This document shows, in pieces, positions 46,440 to 59,400 of a DNA stretch of 64,000 nt. The number at the start of each line of letters is the position of its first letter. The first letter of the stretch is position 1. The notes under the pieces were generated by a model. The model did not search any database. It was not told where the DNA came from and saw nothing but the letters and a program-made list of their open reading frames with translations. The translations under genes and the position numbers were made by a program. Source of the stretch: Dryocosmus kuriphilus (taxonomy: Eukaryota > Arthropoda > Insecta > Hymenoptera > Cynipidae). The stretch covers positions 135,792,730 through 135,856,729 of the forward strand of contig CM076196.1 in the NCBI GenBank assembly GCA_038277395.1. The letters are read 5' to 3'.

Positions 46440-47500
46440 ACTTAAGGCTCTATTGCCCTTAAGGAATACATTCTCATCATGACACTCGTGCTTCGCGCTC
46501 GATAATTACATTTTTTTAAAACACATTGTAGATTGGTAAAGTTTTTTTGTGATTTTCCAAATTTTTTCAATGCAGGATTTCGATTCTTAAAAGTAAAACA
46601 ATGAGTCTTATTAATAAATTTTGTAGCTCTTTCCAAGGTGAACAATTCTACTTGTTAATATTTTCTCATATCTTGCATAGTTTTGCTGAAAAGTGGTTTT
46701 CTTTATATTTCATAATATATTTCATGAATAACTCAAAAACTACGCTTCTGTTAAAAAAAAAATGATAGGAAGCAAATTTGTAGATCTTTTTGAGGTGAAC
46801 AACTTTGTTTAGTATCATTTTTTTCGTATTTTGTATAGTTTGGCGGGAAATTTGAATTTTTTATTTTTAATAACGTTTTCTCTATTAAAACAAAAACCCT
46901 GGATTTTATCGAAAAATAGTTAATGCAAAATTTGTAGATATATTTGAGCTGAACAACTTTGTTTATTATCATTTTTTTCTTATCTTGAATATTTTGTCAA
47001 GAAACTACAGTTTTTTGTTTTTTAATAAAGTTTTCTCGATTAAAACAAAAACCGTGCTTTTTATCAAAAAATATTTTTAAAAAAATTTGTAGATTTTTCT
47101 GAGATGAACAATTTTACTCTCAACTGTTTTTTTTTTTGTATCTCGCATAGTTTAGCCGGAAAATCGATTTTTTGATTTTGTGAAAACCGTTTTTGATGGA
47201 TAGAAACATAACCGTTGGTCAAAAACCGCTGGTTAATGAACTCGTCCTTTCTTTTTACGCCTTAAATAAGCGTGCCAAAGCACAATCCAGTCCTATGAGT
47301 CCTGCGAAAGTTATCGCGACCACAGACGACAACGACGGCGACAACAACAGACAGACACCGTCGTAAAAATCGTTTTTTTTCTGACTCAGGGGGTCTCAAA
47401 ACGTAGAGATTTGATGATAACTGGGGCCGGGGGGGGGGGGGGTCAAAATTTGACATAAATCTAATACCTTCTCTAATGAGAATGTAAAAATGACGAGAAC
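46440..47500 (+). repeat. R153 dispersed repeat, copy 2
   Basis: Same order as copy 1 at 2285-3015: hairpin edge, ttgtagattggtaaagtttt, gcaggatttcgattcttaaa, about three 153-bp modules (46720-47160), then the end segment with cgacaacaacagacagacac, gtagagatttgatgataact and taataccttctct. It is longer than copy 1 by about two modules. Minus-strand frame 46972-46751 shows the module peptide. Confidence 0.7.
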
Positions 47501-47811
47501 ATGTAAAAAAGATTAGATAAGAATTCAAGAAAGCAGTTTTAAGAAGATGCCGTTTTAAAAAGATGCCGTTTTATTTTGATTCCATTTGTTTGGGTATATT
47601 TCTCGGAAACTCTCTGTCGGTTCCTCGAAGTAGAGGTGAATAGAGGCCGAGGCACGAAGATTCGCTTCCGTCTTTTCTCATGTATTTCGCGAAATAGTGC
47701 ATTTTCAAAACAAAACCACACTTTGACTTTTAATTTCGTCAAGGAAGGACGGTTGTAAAAACCTATTTTATCTAAACTCGAGCAATTTTATTCTCAGGCA
47801 ATGTCAGACAT
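47501..47811. other. Spacer between inverted R153 copies
   Basis: Contains a duplicated short phrase (agaagatgccgttttaaaa, then aagatgccgttttattttg). 60-67-codon frames on both strands overlap and show no domain. Confidence 0.35.
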
Positions 47812-48460
47812 TAAAGGTTATGGTTTTATCCATCAAAAATGGTTTTCATAAAATCAAAAAATCCATTTTCCGGCTAGACTATGCGAGATACAGAAAATAT
47901 GCATATAATCAAAACTGTCTGTCTTAAAAAGATGTACAAATTTTGTATTAACTATTTTTTGATAAAATGCACGGTTTTTGTTTTAATCGTGAAAACGCTA
48001 TTAAAAATCAAAAATTCAAATTTCCTGCCAAACTATGTAAGATACGAAGAAATGATAATAAACAAAGTTGTTCAAATCGAAAAGATCTACAAATTTGTTT
48101 CCTATCATTTTTTTGAACAGACGCGTAATTTTTGAGTTACTCGTGAAATATTTCATGAAACATAAAGAAAACCACTTTTCAGCAAAACTATGCAAGGTAT
48201 GAGAAAATATTAACAAGCAGAATTGTTCACCTTGGAAAAGAGAGAGAGAATGATGAAAATGTATTCCTTAAGGGCGATAGAGCCTTAAGTAAAATAATTT
48301 CTTTTGTAATTTTTAATTTAAAGGTTTATACGATCCATAAACACCGAGCGCGTAGCGCGAGGTAAATAACTTATCGAGCGCGAAGCGCAAGCGCCAACAG
48401 GCGCGCTCACACTGCGCGCGATGAGAATGTGTCCGCGAAGCGGCAGATTCTTTTTAAATA
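47812..48460 (-). repeat. R153 copy 3 (inverted) plus hairpin cluster
   Basis: Reverse orientation relative to copy 2, with two modules (47880-48160), then the edge (aaggcgatagagccttaa-type) and the GC hairpin cluster 48300-48460. Plus-strand frame 47881-48135 reads the module peptide twice with an exact 51-residue period. Confidence 0.72.
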
Positions 48461-48469
48461 ATAAAGGTG

Positions 48470-50345
48470 GGGTCTTCCAGAAAATCTCCTTTTCTGAATT
48501 TCAAAATTCGTTGAAAAAAAATAAAAAAGACTTTCTGGAAGGCCCCACGTTTTTTCTTTTTAAAAATATTTTTTAAAAGTTTCTGCTTATATAATGAAGG
48601 TACTTTTTCATTTTTACGCGGGGTAAAACATTTCTTCCCCCGAAAAATGAATTTTCACATTTTTCTCCAAAACGATGCAGCAAGATATTACAATGACAAA
48701 GAGGTATTTTTACATTGTCATCTCAATGAAAAATGTATTAGCTTTATGTGAAAACTGACTTTCATGGATTTCATGAAATCTCCACGTTTAGTGACCCCCT
48801 GAATCCGAAAAAAACATGTTTTTACGACGGTGTCTGTTTGTTGTCGCTGTCGTCGTCGTTGTCGTCTTTTCCCACGATAACTTTCGAAGGACTAATCGGA
48901 TTGGCGTAAAAAGTAAGGACGACTTCGTTAACCAGCGGTTTTTTTAACCAGTGGTTATGGTTTTATCCAACAAAAACGGTTCTCACAAAATCAAAACATC
49001 AATTTTCCAGATAAAATATGCGAGATACAAAAAAGCGATGGAGAATAAAATTGTTCACCTCAAGAAAATCTGCAAATTTTGTTTTAACCGTTTTTTGATT
49101 AAATGCACGGTTTTTGTTTTAATCGATAAAACCTTATTAAAAATGAAGAACCGTGGTGTCTTGCTAAAATATTCAAAATACGAAAGAAATGATAATAAAC
49201 GAAGTTGTTCACCTCAGAAAGATCTACAAATTTTATATTAACCATTTTTTGATTAAACGCACGGCTTTTGTTTTAATCGAGAAAACGTTCTTAAAAATTA
49301 AAAACTCAAATTTCCCGCCAAACTATGCAAGATACGAAAAAAATGATAATGTTCACCTCAAAAAGATCTACAAATTTGCTTTCTATCATTTTTTAGAACA
49401 GACGCGTAGTTTTTGAGTTATTCGTGAAATATATTATGAAATATAAAGAAAAAAACTTTTCAGCAAAACTATGCAAGATATGAGAAAATATTAAGAAGCA
49501 GAATATTGAACACCTTGGGAAGAGCTATAAAATTTATTTATAAGACTCATCGTTTTACTTTTAAGAATGGAAATCCTGCAGTGTGAAAATTTGGAAAATC
49601 ACAAAAAAACTTTACCAATCTACAATGTGTTTAAAGAAAATTTAATTGTCGAGCACGAAGCGCGAGTGTCATGACGAGAATGTATTCCTTAAGGTCGATA
49701 CAGCCTTAAATAAAATAATTTCTTTTATAATTTTTAATAAAAAATTCAAATTTAATAATCTCATTAAAAGTAGGTGTTTTGAAATTTTAAGACCCAAGTA
49801 ACGAATACCGAGCATGATGTGCAAGGACAACAAACATCCGAACGCGAAGCGCGCGATGAGAATGTGCCCGCGAAGTGGGCAGATTTTTATAGACCTTTTA
49901 TAGTAGTTTAGCCCGCGTAAGACTTACTGAGTGTCTTTCTTATATATATAAGGACAAATTAATACAAAAATCGACACAAAATATAACTGAAGGTTTTTCG
50001 AGAAAATAAACTTGATGTATTTTTAGAAAAAACAGCCGCCATTTTGCTATTAGCCTTTTTTAATTTTTCTGGCAGATTTTGAAAGAAGACGATAAACCTC
50101 ACCAGAACCTAGAAGAAAACCCCAAATATTTCTATATTATGCCAAAAGTTATACATTCTTAAAGAAAAAATTACATTTTTTCGAAAAATCCACTTCAAAA
50201 TTCAAATACTCACAACTTCGTACACAAATTTTTTTCTTGCAAATCGGAAAAATATGTATTTCCTAATTTTCTCTCAAGAACGACATATTTCGTCAGCAAC
50301 AGATTCTGCGAATTGAAGTATAAGATCTGCCTGATTTGAAATGTA
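48470..50345. repeat. Copy of the 21.6-22.7 kb repeat, split by R153 copy 4
   Basis: 48470-48780 and 49905-50010 match consecutive parts of 22190-22690. Between them lies R153 copy 4 (48780-49900), so R153 probably inserted here. 50010-50345 matches 21600-21960 in reverse. Confidence 0.55.
48780..49900 (-). repeat. R153 dispersed repeat, copy 4 (inverted)
   Basis: Runs from the end segment (gacggtgtctgtttgttgtc) through three modules (about 49015, 49168, 49320) to the edge segment with acttttaagaatggaaatcc and hairpin phrases at 49665 and 49845. Plus-strand frames 48951-49241 and 49189-49416 read the module. Confidence 0.7.
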
Positions 50346-50459
50346 TTCGGTCTATATCATTTTTATTCAAATTTGCATTGAAGTTTTTAGAAGACAAGAA
50401 AATTTTAAAACAAATTGAAAAAAAGTTTGCGGATGCGAACGCAGAACGGCAGCATGTCT

Positions 50460-52110
50460 ACTCTCCCTTGTGCCGCGGCTGGATTAAAATGTATTGAAAA
50501 ATTTTCAATCCAAGAGAATCCAGAATCTTGTTCCAGAATTTGCAGATTGATTTGGATAGAAGCTTTTAATCTATTTTAATCCAGAAAATTTGGATTGGGT
50601 TGAAAGATAAAAATTGATTGGTATAGATTGAAAATGCTCAATCCATGAGAATGCCGCGGCTGGATTCAAATGGATTGATATGGATTGAAAATGTATCCAT
50701 TTAAATAAATTTTAATCCATAGAATCTAGACCACGAATCGTCTGGATAGAGCATCAATCCATTTAAATCTATTTCAATCCAAAGAATTGTCTGAATTGAA
50801 ATTGATTCAATAAGATTAAAATCATTTACGATTGGAAACCTATTTTCACTTTACAAATAACATCTTCTCGATATTTTTGACAAGGAATATCAAAAAATGT
50901 TTACTACAACTCGAATTATTGCGGATAGATTGAAATGGATAAAACTAGATTGAAACCAGGCATCCTTTTTTTTTTAAGTATCTGCTCAGATTGAAGAAGA
51001 TTCAGATGGATTACTGTTGAACTTTGATTTTTCTGAGAATACCACAATCACAGTGCTCTACCATGTTGCTAAAATGTAAACACTGTCTTCTTCTTATATG
51101 CCAACCAGAAAAATCGAATTATTGTTTTAAATTAAGGATCATCAAGTTACAACGAAAATGGATAAAAATGGATTGAAACCAGTCATGCTTTTTTCTACGT
51201 ACGTACTCGCATTGAAAAGGATTCAAATGGATTAAATTTAAGCTTTGATTTTTGTGTGAAATATCACGATCACTGTTCTCTACAATGTTGTTATGCTGCA
51301 AACACTGTCTTCTTGATATATGCCAACCAGAAGTCTAACTGTTATTTTAAATTATGGATCATGGATTTAGAATATAAGTGGATAAAAACGGATTGAATAA
51401 TTTAAAATAACAGCTAGACTTATGGCTGGCATATATCAAGAAGACAGTGTTTGCAGCTTAACAACATTGTAGAGAACAGTGATCGTGATATTTCACACAA
51501 AAATCAAAGCTTAAATTTAATACATTTGAATCCTTTTCAATGCAAATACGTACGTAGAAAAAAGCATGACTGGTTTCAATCCATTTTTATCCATTTTCGT
51601 TGTAACTTGATGATCCTTAATTTAAATCAATAATTCGATTCTTCTGGTTGGCATATATGAAGAAGACAGTGTTTGCATTTTAGCAACATGGTAGAGCACT
51701 GTTATTGTGGTATTTCTCAGAAAAATCAAAGTTCAACAGTAATCCATCTGAATCTTCTTCAATCTGAGCATAGATACTTAAAAAAAAAGGATGCCTGGTT
51801 TCAATCTAGTTTTATCCATTTCAATCTATCCGCAATAATTCGAGTTGTAGTAAACATTTTTTGATATTCCTTGTCAAAAATATCGAGAAGATGTTATTTG
51901 TAAAGTGAAAATAGGTTTCCAATCGTAAATGATTTTAATCTTATTGAATCAATTTCAATTCAGACAATTCTTTGGATTGAAATAGATTTAAATGGATTGA
52001 TGCTCTATCCAGACGATTCGTGGTCTAGATTCTATGGATTAAAATGTATTCAAATGGATACATTTTCAATCCATATCAATCCATTTGAATCCAGTCGCGG
52101 CACAAGGGGC
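50460..52110. repeat. 1.45-kb palindrome with duplicated modules (fold-back)
   Basis: 50650-51356 and 51400-52105 are inverted copies around a centre near 51378. Each arm is made of two diverged ~240-bp modules (aaaccagNcatNc, cNatcacNgtNctctac, aacactgtcttctt, atatgccaaccag) plus an outer zone dense in tggattgaaatgg/aatccattt phrases. tcccttgtgccgcggctgga at 50465 and gccgcgactgg reversed at about 52093 give the outer border. Mirrored 60-codon frames (51301-51119 and 51451-51633) are nearly the same peptide, a consequence of the palindrome. Confidence 0.88.
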
Positions 52111-53578
52111 TGTCACCTAATCTACTAGACCAGAATGAACTATGGTGTACAAGAAATTAAATCGAGGATTCAATGGGCTGAAAGTAATTCCTATTTTATG
52201 TATATTTTATTATTTATTATTTCCTTAAAAAATGTGCAGCTTAATGTAAAGGATTAAAGGAATTATATATTTGAAGCAATGAGATTAATAAAGCGCACAT
52301 TTTCGGAACGACTAGTCAAATTCATGAAAAATGCTATTCGTCCCGAATTTCGGGATGACTCGATGCAGCCTTATTGATTCCCGGTAATAAGCGTTAAATT
52401 CAGAAGAATCAAGAATTTTAATTCCTATGAATACGAGATTTTTGCTCCGTCTAAAAATCCCCCAAAGGGAAAAGAAAAAGTGCAAATCTTATTCCCCTCA
52501 ATCGACTTAGTAAAATTTAACGGAAGCGTATTAAAAAGAATTAAAAAGTAGAAGAATGTAAAAGAAGGAATAGAAAAGCTTAAAATAATTTCACTTTGAG
52601 AACGCTATATCGAATTGAAATTTATGGATTATTTTCTTATTAATAAATATTTTGTATTATATTGTCATTTTTAATAATTAAAGTGTATTTTTAAAGGATT
52701 TGAAAATAATTAAAAAGATTTCAAGCGAGATTTACTGTAATTTTATCTTTCTTTATTTTCTTACTATTAATTATTTATTTTCTCGAACATTTCAATAACA
52801 TTTTAAAATAATTATTCTTTACTTACTGCAAGGAAAATTATTATAATTATTAAAAATAATAATACCTTATTATTATCAATTATCATTACTAATTACTATT
52901 ACATATTTATGATGCATTTATTTAACCTACTTTTTTCATCATTAAAATCGTTTTTGAACTTATACATTCGGAAAACTTTCAAATTTATATTTATTTATAT
53001 TTTAATAATATATTTAAACGTGTTAAGAAATGCATTAATCTCTGATAACATTGAGGAGAAAATATTACAGATGAGATCTATTCAAATGTGTGAATTAGGC
53101 AAACTTGAATTGATTAGAATTAAAATTTCAAAACTTATATTCCACATGAAGGAAATAAAACAATTTATTACACATATTTTGTGAACTAATTAGAAGGAAT
53201 TAAATAAACTCAAAATATGATCACTTTTGCGGAATACAAAACATCTCTGTGAGGTGTGCGTACCGGTACAATTAGACGGAATTAAATATATTGAAAACAC
53301 GTTCTCTTTTGGAGAATAGTAAACTATGTGGCGGTCGCTATGGAAATAAAAGTGAATTAGTTTCGGAGATATCCTATTCATACAATGGCATTTTAGACAG
53401 ATGGAAAAATCGCGCATTCAAAAGAATAAAATAATCTTCACTTTTAAGCTGAAATCTGAAAATATTAATTTTTCTCTATTCAACGCTTATTACCGGGTTA
53501 TTATTCTTTTTATTCAATTTTATTAACTACTTGAATTATAAGATTAATAATTATGTCATTAATTACATTAAAATTTTT

Positions 53579-53652
<74 letters not shown>

Positions 53653-53740
53653 TTTTATTTTTATATTGAGAATATTAACCTTTATGTCAATTATTTTATT
53701 TGTCTGAAATTAGAATAATTCCAAGTGTGTATATATATAT
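52111..53740. other. AT-rich region with (TA)n at 53586-53649
   Basis: 52415-52490 (aattcctatgaatacgaga then tccgtctaaaaatcccc) resembles 13745-13805 in the hAT intron. Otherwise no repeat partner. A 91-codon frame at 52909-53184 is AT-driven. The (TA)n tract is ~64 bp; a shorter one ending at 53740 is the LTR2 insertion site. Confidence 0.4.
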
Positions 53741-55141
53741 TGAAACCCTCGAGTTTTGGGGGAGTGTAAAATAACTTATTATTTATTAAGAATCTTTAAA
53801 ATAAGGGATTTCTCGAGAGAAAGAATGAGACCATTTCCAATACATACAAAGAATATTTATTCAGAAGACTCTTAATTTCTAATACACACTTCTTATAAAA
53901 TAATGCTAATCTAGTAGTAAAATGTGTTATAAAAAATAAGTATACTGAAATATCTCGGTTTACTCAGATATCTATAGATACACGCAATTTTAACTTCTTA
54001 TAAAATATTATCCAGCTAACTGGTCAGAATTTTATCTACTCCTTAGATTTGCCTTTATTAATCAGGCTTTTTAATCAACGAAATTAAAAGAATTATCTTT
54101 CTTTAATCGGTCTACCGATTATTGGATTGGCTGAGTTCTATTATTGGACTCGGTACAATGTTCGGGTTTCAATACCCAATACTCAAGAAAAACCAAAGGA
54201 TTATTATTTTTATTTAATCAATCATAAATTCACATTTTCAAATATGAGGACAAATCGTTCAATAATCGGACTCCGCCGAATGTTTTATTTTAATCAATTT
54301 TAAATTCAACACTTTATAAAATAAATGGTTCAATGACCAGATGCAATCTTGCAAAGTGACCCTTTTGTATTTTTATAAATTCCAAATTAGACTTTCTTTT
54401 GTCTTTGTTATACAAAAATCGAAATATTTAACTCTCGCTGTCTCTCAAGACAAGACTCCTAATTCTTTACTTCTTTTTCAAATATAAGGAGGGTAAATTT
54501 CTCTTTATTTAAAATTTCAAATACAATTTCAGAATGATCACGAGATTCGACACGTAGTTTTGGAAACCAGCATAGCCTGTCAAGAGACAAAAGTATAACT
54601 TCTGTTCTCACAGGACTAAAATCTACCTTCCAACCCTAAGAGTCAAAATATATTCCACCCTCTAGCTCTTCTACGAGGAATAAGATTTTATCCGGTGGAG
54701 ACCAGTGCAACTAGCTCCCCTGCAAACTCAGATTCCCTATATAAGAGTCCAAAGGAACAACTTCGAGCGCAAGCCTGTTCACCAGGAGTCTTTGGCCAGG
54801 GTATGAAATCCACTGGCGAAATTCTCTCAGGATCACTTTCAGAAACACCAGAGTGTAGCAGAGGTCAAGAGTACAACTCCTTACTCCCCACAGCTTCTGG
54901 AGCTGCTGAGCTTGCGACTCGCTGTCGAGCCGCAGAATACTCGACTTCTTCTCGCGAGTTCGCTTTTTGTTATCTCGCGAGAGGAAGTTCTCCGTTCTGA
55001 CCCAGTTTAGCGCAAGGGTGGGAGCGTTCGAGCATGCTCTGTGGCTCAGCTCCTCACCGTATGCTACCCACCTCCTTGGTGCCACTTGTGAGTGTTGGGT
55101 CATCATTTTGCAGGGGCTATAATATAGAACGTAGGGTCTCA
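53741..55141 (-). repeat. LTR2 3' LTR
   Basis: Copy of the 5' LTR. It contains an AATAAA on the minus strand near 53865 that may serve polyadenylation. Confidence 0.95.
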
Positions 55142-55463
55142 TTTGCCCCCCCATTTTTATTTAAAAAATTTTTTTAAATTACTATTTTGTTTTGTTGTTT
55201 TTTTGTTTTGTTTTATTTTTTTATTTTTTTTTTTTTTACTCAAGGAAAACTTATATATAAGAAAAAAATTTTTAAATAAAAACATACAACTCCCTTTTAC
55301 CCTGCTTATATAATGAAATAAAAGAAAATCCTGATAAAGTAAATAAAAAAAAATAAAAAGTTATGTACGAGATATAAAAATCATGTAAAATATTCTTAAT
55401 ATTAATATATAAAAAAATCTTAATCGAAGAAGCTAAAAGAAGATGAGCATCGGTTTCTCTCTT
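55142..55463 (-). other. LTR2 3' untranslated segment and polypurine tract
   Basis: Minus-strand aaaaatgggggggcaaa (about 55142-55158) directly precedes the 3' LTR TGAGACC and is the PPT. The remainder is A-rich on the minus strand with no ORF. Confidence 0.65.
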
Positions 55464-56396
55464 TTATCTCCAGTCTGGTAGTGGCTGTGGAGCATAATCA
55501 AACTCCAGGTAGAAGAAATCGTCCCTGTTGTTGTTGGCCTGCCATCTCCTTGGGTCACTTTCTACTCGGGTCCACTCTGCTGTCAGTTGCCAAGACTGGT
55601 TCGGCGACCACTGCCTATACTTTTCCTGTAGCGGTTCTTTGTTGTGTGTGTGTCTCTTTCTCGCTTCCATAGCCTCACTTCTTGAAAGGAGCCTTCTCTT
55701 AGGTGCCGTCATGACGTCTCTGTATAAACTCTCCATACGACTTTGTGGCCTTTTTCGGTTCTCCTTCACTTCCTCATGGCTGATTCTTCTTTCGGCTTTA
55801 GTTTCTTCTACGTCGACTTTCCTTGAATTCTCTGTTTTTAATTTCAATGCGTTTATCGTTATCGAACGCAGAGCTTCCCTCTCCTCCTTTTTCGGCGCCG
55901 GATACAAATTGAGGAAGTGTCGTCGTATTTTTTCTTTTATTCCTTGTTTTCCTACTTCTTTCGGAATCCGCTGATCTTCGTGAGAAGCACTCACAGATCT
56001 CCAATTCGGGATAGTTCCTTGTGAGCATCTTGCTTTTTCTGGAAATAGAGGGCTTCCCTGGTATTTTCTCGCGACTTTTTCGTTTGGCACTGCTAAATTG
56101 AGTCTCCTTAATTCTTTTATTTCCTCCAGGTCCTTTTTCAACTCTTCTGTTCCCATCTTTTTCTTCCGCACATCCTTGATGATTTTTTCTGTTTTCAGGC
56201 CCTTGTGGTTCCGTGATGTCGTCTGCTTCGTGGGTTTGTTGGGATGTTCCCAGGAATCTCTTCGTCGGGCGGTAATGATCGGCAGCTTTTTGGAATATTC
56301 CACGAAGAGATCTCTTGTCCCGCCTGGTCCCTTGCACTGCACCCCCACCGTTCGATGAGTATCGCCTACTTCGATCTGCGTCCCTGCTTCAGGCAT
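55464..56396 (-). CDS. LTR2 ORF3, unknown 310-residue basic protein
   Basis: ATG 56396 to stop 55464, starting 100 bases after the Pol stop. It occupies the place of env in errantiviruses but has no signal peptide, no membrane segment, no furin-like site and few cysteines. Composition is Lys/Arg/Glu-rich with a helical middle (KKMGTEELKKDLEEIKELRR), a basic block (RKRPQSRMESLYRD, APKRRLLSRSEAMEARKRHT) and a Trp/Tyr-rich C-terminus (FFYLEFDYAPQPLPDW). Length and openness in a very young element argue that it is translated, perhaps from a spliced or reinitiated message. Could be an accessory nucleic-acid-binding protein. I do not recognise the family. Confidence 0.6.
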   Translation of the reverse strand: MPEAGTQIEVGDTHRTVGVQCKGPGGTRDLFVEYSKKLPIITARRRDSWEHPNKPTKQTTSRNHKGLKTEKIIKDVRKKKMGTEELKKDLEEIKELRRLNLAVPNEKVARKYQGSPLFPEKARCSQGTIPNWRSVSASHEDQRIPKEVGKQGIKEKIRRHFLNLYPAPKKEEREALRSITINALKLKTENSRKVDVEETKAERRISHEEVKENRKRPQSRMESLYRDVMTAPKRRLLSRSEAMEARKRHTHNKEPLQEKYRQWSPNQSWQLTAEWTRVESDPRRWQANNNRDDFFYLEFDYAPQPLPDWR

Positions 56397-56496
56397 GTCG
56401 TTGCTGTCTGCTCAGTGATCTGTTACTGATTGAGACGCCGGTCACTCAGCGTTCACGCCCTTACCGTGACAGATCTGTCATCCCTTCCTTAGCCTC

Positions 56497-59400
56497 CTAC
56501 GCAACCCCCTCCTCTTGCTTGTATTTTTTCAAGCTATCAGCGTGGTACTGGCCCCGTATTTTGGCATCCTCCAGTTCCTGTAGAATGTACACGTTATTAC
56601 CGACTTGCTGGCTGATAACGTAGGGACCTTCGTACACCGGCAGAAATTTTGCCATTGTACCAGTTCGAGGATTCGAGACGTTGCATGCCTTGGCTAGAAC
56701 CCACTCTCCAATATTGAATATGATTCCTTTCCGGTTTTTATTGACATATCGTAATTTTTTTTCACGGATTTGTTTGATTCTTTCTTTAATAGTATCAATC
56801 TGCTTTTGTCGATCCTGGGCTTGCTCTTCCTGTATGCCTGGCAAGAGTTCGTCCCACCATCTTTTGGGTCGATGACCCCATAATGCTTCAAAAGGTGTGA
56901 TGTTTGTGGTGTCATGGGGTATCTCATTCAGAATAGTTTCTATATTCTCAATTTGAGAATACCATGTGTTGTGTCCTTCGGCTGATAGTAGGGTCCTCAT
57001 TAGTTTCGCGATCTCTCGGTTAACTCGTTCCACCATGTTGGCTTGGAGATGGCGTATCGATGTTAGAATCATCCTTATTCCCCTTTCCTCCAAGCCTTTG
57101 GCCCATTTTTTACTCGTAAATTGAGTCCCTCTATCCGATAATACTTTTTGAGGTTTACCTACTTCTTGGGAAAATGAGTCCAATTTTTTTATGGCCGCCC
57201 CACTGGTGGCACTTCGTAGTGGATAGAGTTTCACGTACTTGCTAAATGCGTCAATCATTACAAGTATGTGCTCACTTCCATATTTTGAAAGGGTCAATGG
57301 TCCAAAGAAATCTATGGATATAAGCTCTAATGGCATTGTGGGTAAAACTGGTTGCTGGATAGCTTGCAGTGGCGTGGTCCTTATTTTATTTCTCTGGCAC
57401 GAATCACAGGTACCTATCAAATTTCTCACCATTTTGGCGAATTTAGGAAAGTAAAAATATTCTGTAAGGATTTTCAGGGTTTTTTCTGTCCCACAGTGTC
57501 CATATGATTTGTGACATTCCCATATTAGTTCTTTGACAAGTTCCTGGGGTATGTACAGTTTTCTACTTTTTCCATCTTGGTGGTATAAGATTCCGTCCAT
57601 CAGAGTGTATCTTCCAGTATCTCCCTTATTTTTCTTTATCTCGTTTTTTTTTCTTTTGATTCTCTCATCTTGGTCTTGCAAATTTTTTATGTCCAGTAAT
57701 TTGTTTTTGGTTTCCTTGCTGCCTTCATATTTTAATCCATTAATGGTAACCAATGTATCCTTCCGAGCATGATTCCGACTTTCTTCCACCTGTAATCTGC
57801 TTAGCATATCAGCCATTATGTTTTCTCGACCTGGTAAATGTTCCAGAGTAATTTTATAATCTTGTATGGCTAGGATCCACCTTTTAAGTCGAGCGTTACC
57901 GAACTTACAGGTCTTTAAGAAGGTTAGAGCCATGTGATCTGTTCTATTAATAACGTGTGCTCCCAATAAATAGGTCCTGAATTTTTGTAATGCCCACATA
58001 ATTGCGAGAAGTTCCTTCTCTGTGGTAAAATATGTTAATTCAGGTCCTTTCAAGGTTCTACTTGCAAGAGTGACAATTTCTTTTTCCCCTTTATCATTTA
58101 GTTGATATAGGACGGCTCCTAGTGCATAGCCGCTTGCATCGGTCTCTAAATAATAGGGTTTTCTCGGGTCTGGAAAATAGAGGAGTACTGTCTCACAAAA
58201 AAGTTTTTTAACTTTTTCAAAATTTTGTTGTGTATTCTCGTCCCAAATCCATCTGGCTCCCTTTTTTATTAATTTTAAAAGAGGGACTATCTCTTCTGCA
58301 TGTTTGTGACTAAATTTTGAGTAAAAATTGATGAGTCCAAGGAATCCTCGCAGCTGCTTGAGATTCTTTGGCGTTGGGAAATTTTGTATATTCTCAATTT
58401 TTTCTGGATCCGGTTTGATTCCCTCTGTCGTAATAATGAAGCCCAAGAACTTTGTCTCTTTTTTGAAAAAATGTGATTTTGCGAGATTCAGGGTGAGATT
58501 GTGATCCTGTAGTTTGCTCAATATTTCTTCCAGATGTTCGATGTGTTGATCCATTGATTCAGATGTAATCAGAGTGTCGTCTACAAAGGATATCACGTGG
58601 TCTCCAATTCCTTCTAAGGCGCAATCCAATCCTCTTACTAAAGCTGCGGTGCTTGTTTTCAAGCCAAAAGGGACCACCTTGAATTCGTAACTTCTTCCAC
58701 GATATTGGAAGGCTGTATATTTTCTAGAGTCTCGATGTAAAGGCACTTGCCAGAAGCTACTGGTCATGTCGAGGTTTGACATTATTCTCATTCCTCGACA
58801 TTTTTGAAACAGCACTTCTGCTTTCTCTGGGCACTCCCAGTCTTCAATTAAGATCTCGTTCAACTTTCTGGCATCTAGGCAAAGTCGCACCGTACCATCC
58901 TTCTTAATTACTGGCACGATTGGATTTATATATGGACTGTGGGATCGCTGTATAATTTTCAGGTCCAACATTCTCTGGATTTCTATTTCAACTTTTTCCC
59001 TGTAAGCCATTGGAATCGGATAGCTCCGACTTATGAAGGGTTGGCCATCTTTGACTAAGAGTTTATGCTCATAGGTGGTAAGTAAACCAGGCTCTCGTCT
59101 GAAAACTTTCTTATATTTCCAAAGTAAGTCCTTTAATTTCGTTTTTATTCTTTTTTCCATTCCTTCATTCTCGTTCACTTTTTCATCGATTTCTTGCATA
59201 GTGATGTGCTCCCCTTCTGTGTTACTGGTGGTGGATGTTTGTTCATTGTCATGACTCTTATTTTGTTTTAATTCTACATTATTTATTTGATTTATTTCCG
59301 GGGATGTAGTATTATCATCTTCTTCCATTATCTTAATGCTCGGGGCTCCGTCGAGGTACGGAAAGGTTAATTTGCGATTATCCAGATCAATTTTGGTTTT

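Noticed and set aside
54695..55154. 101- and 147-codon frames, with copies at 62436-62883
   Set aside because: They lie inside both LTR2 LTRs on opposite strands with no domain; open only because the LTR is GC-richer.
55481..56358. Plus-strand frames over LTR2 ORF3, some rich in Leu/Ser/Phe
   Set aside because: Shadows of ORF3 on the opposite strand in a young element with clear minus orientation.
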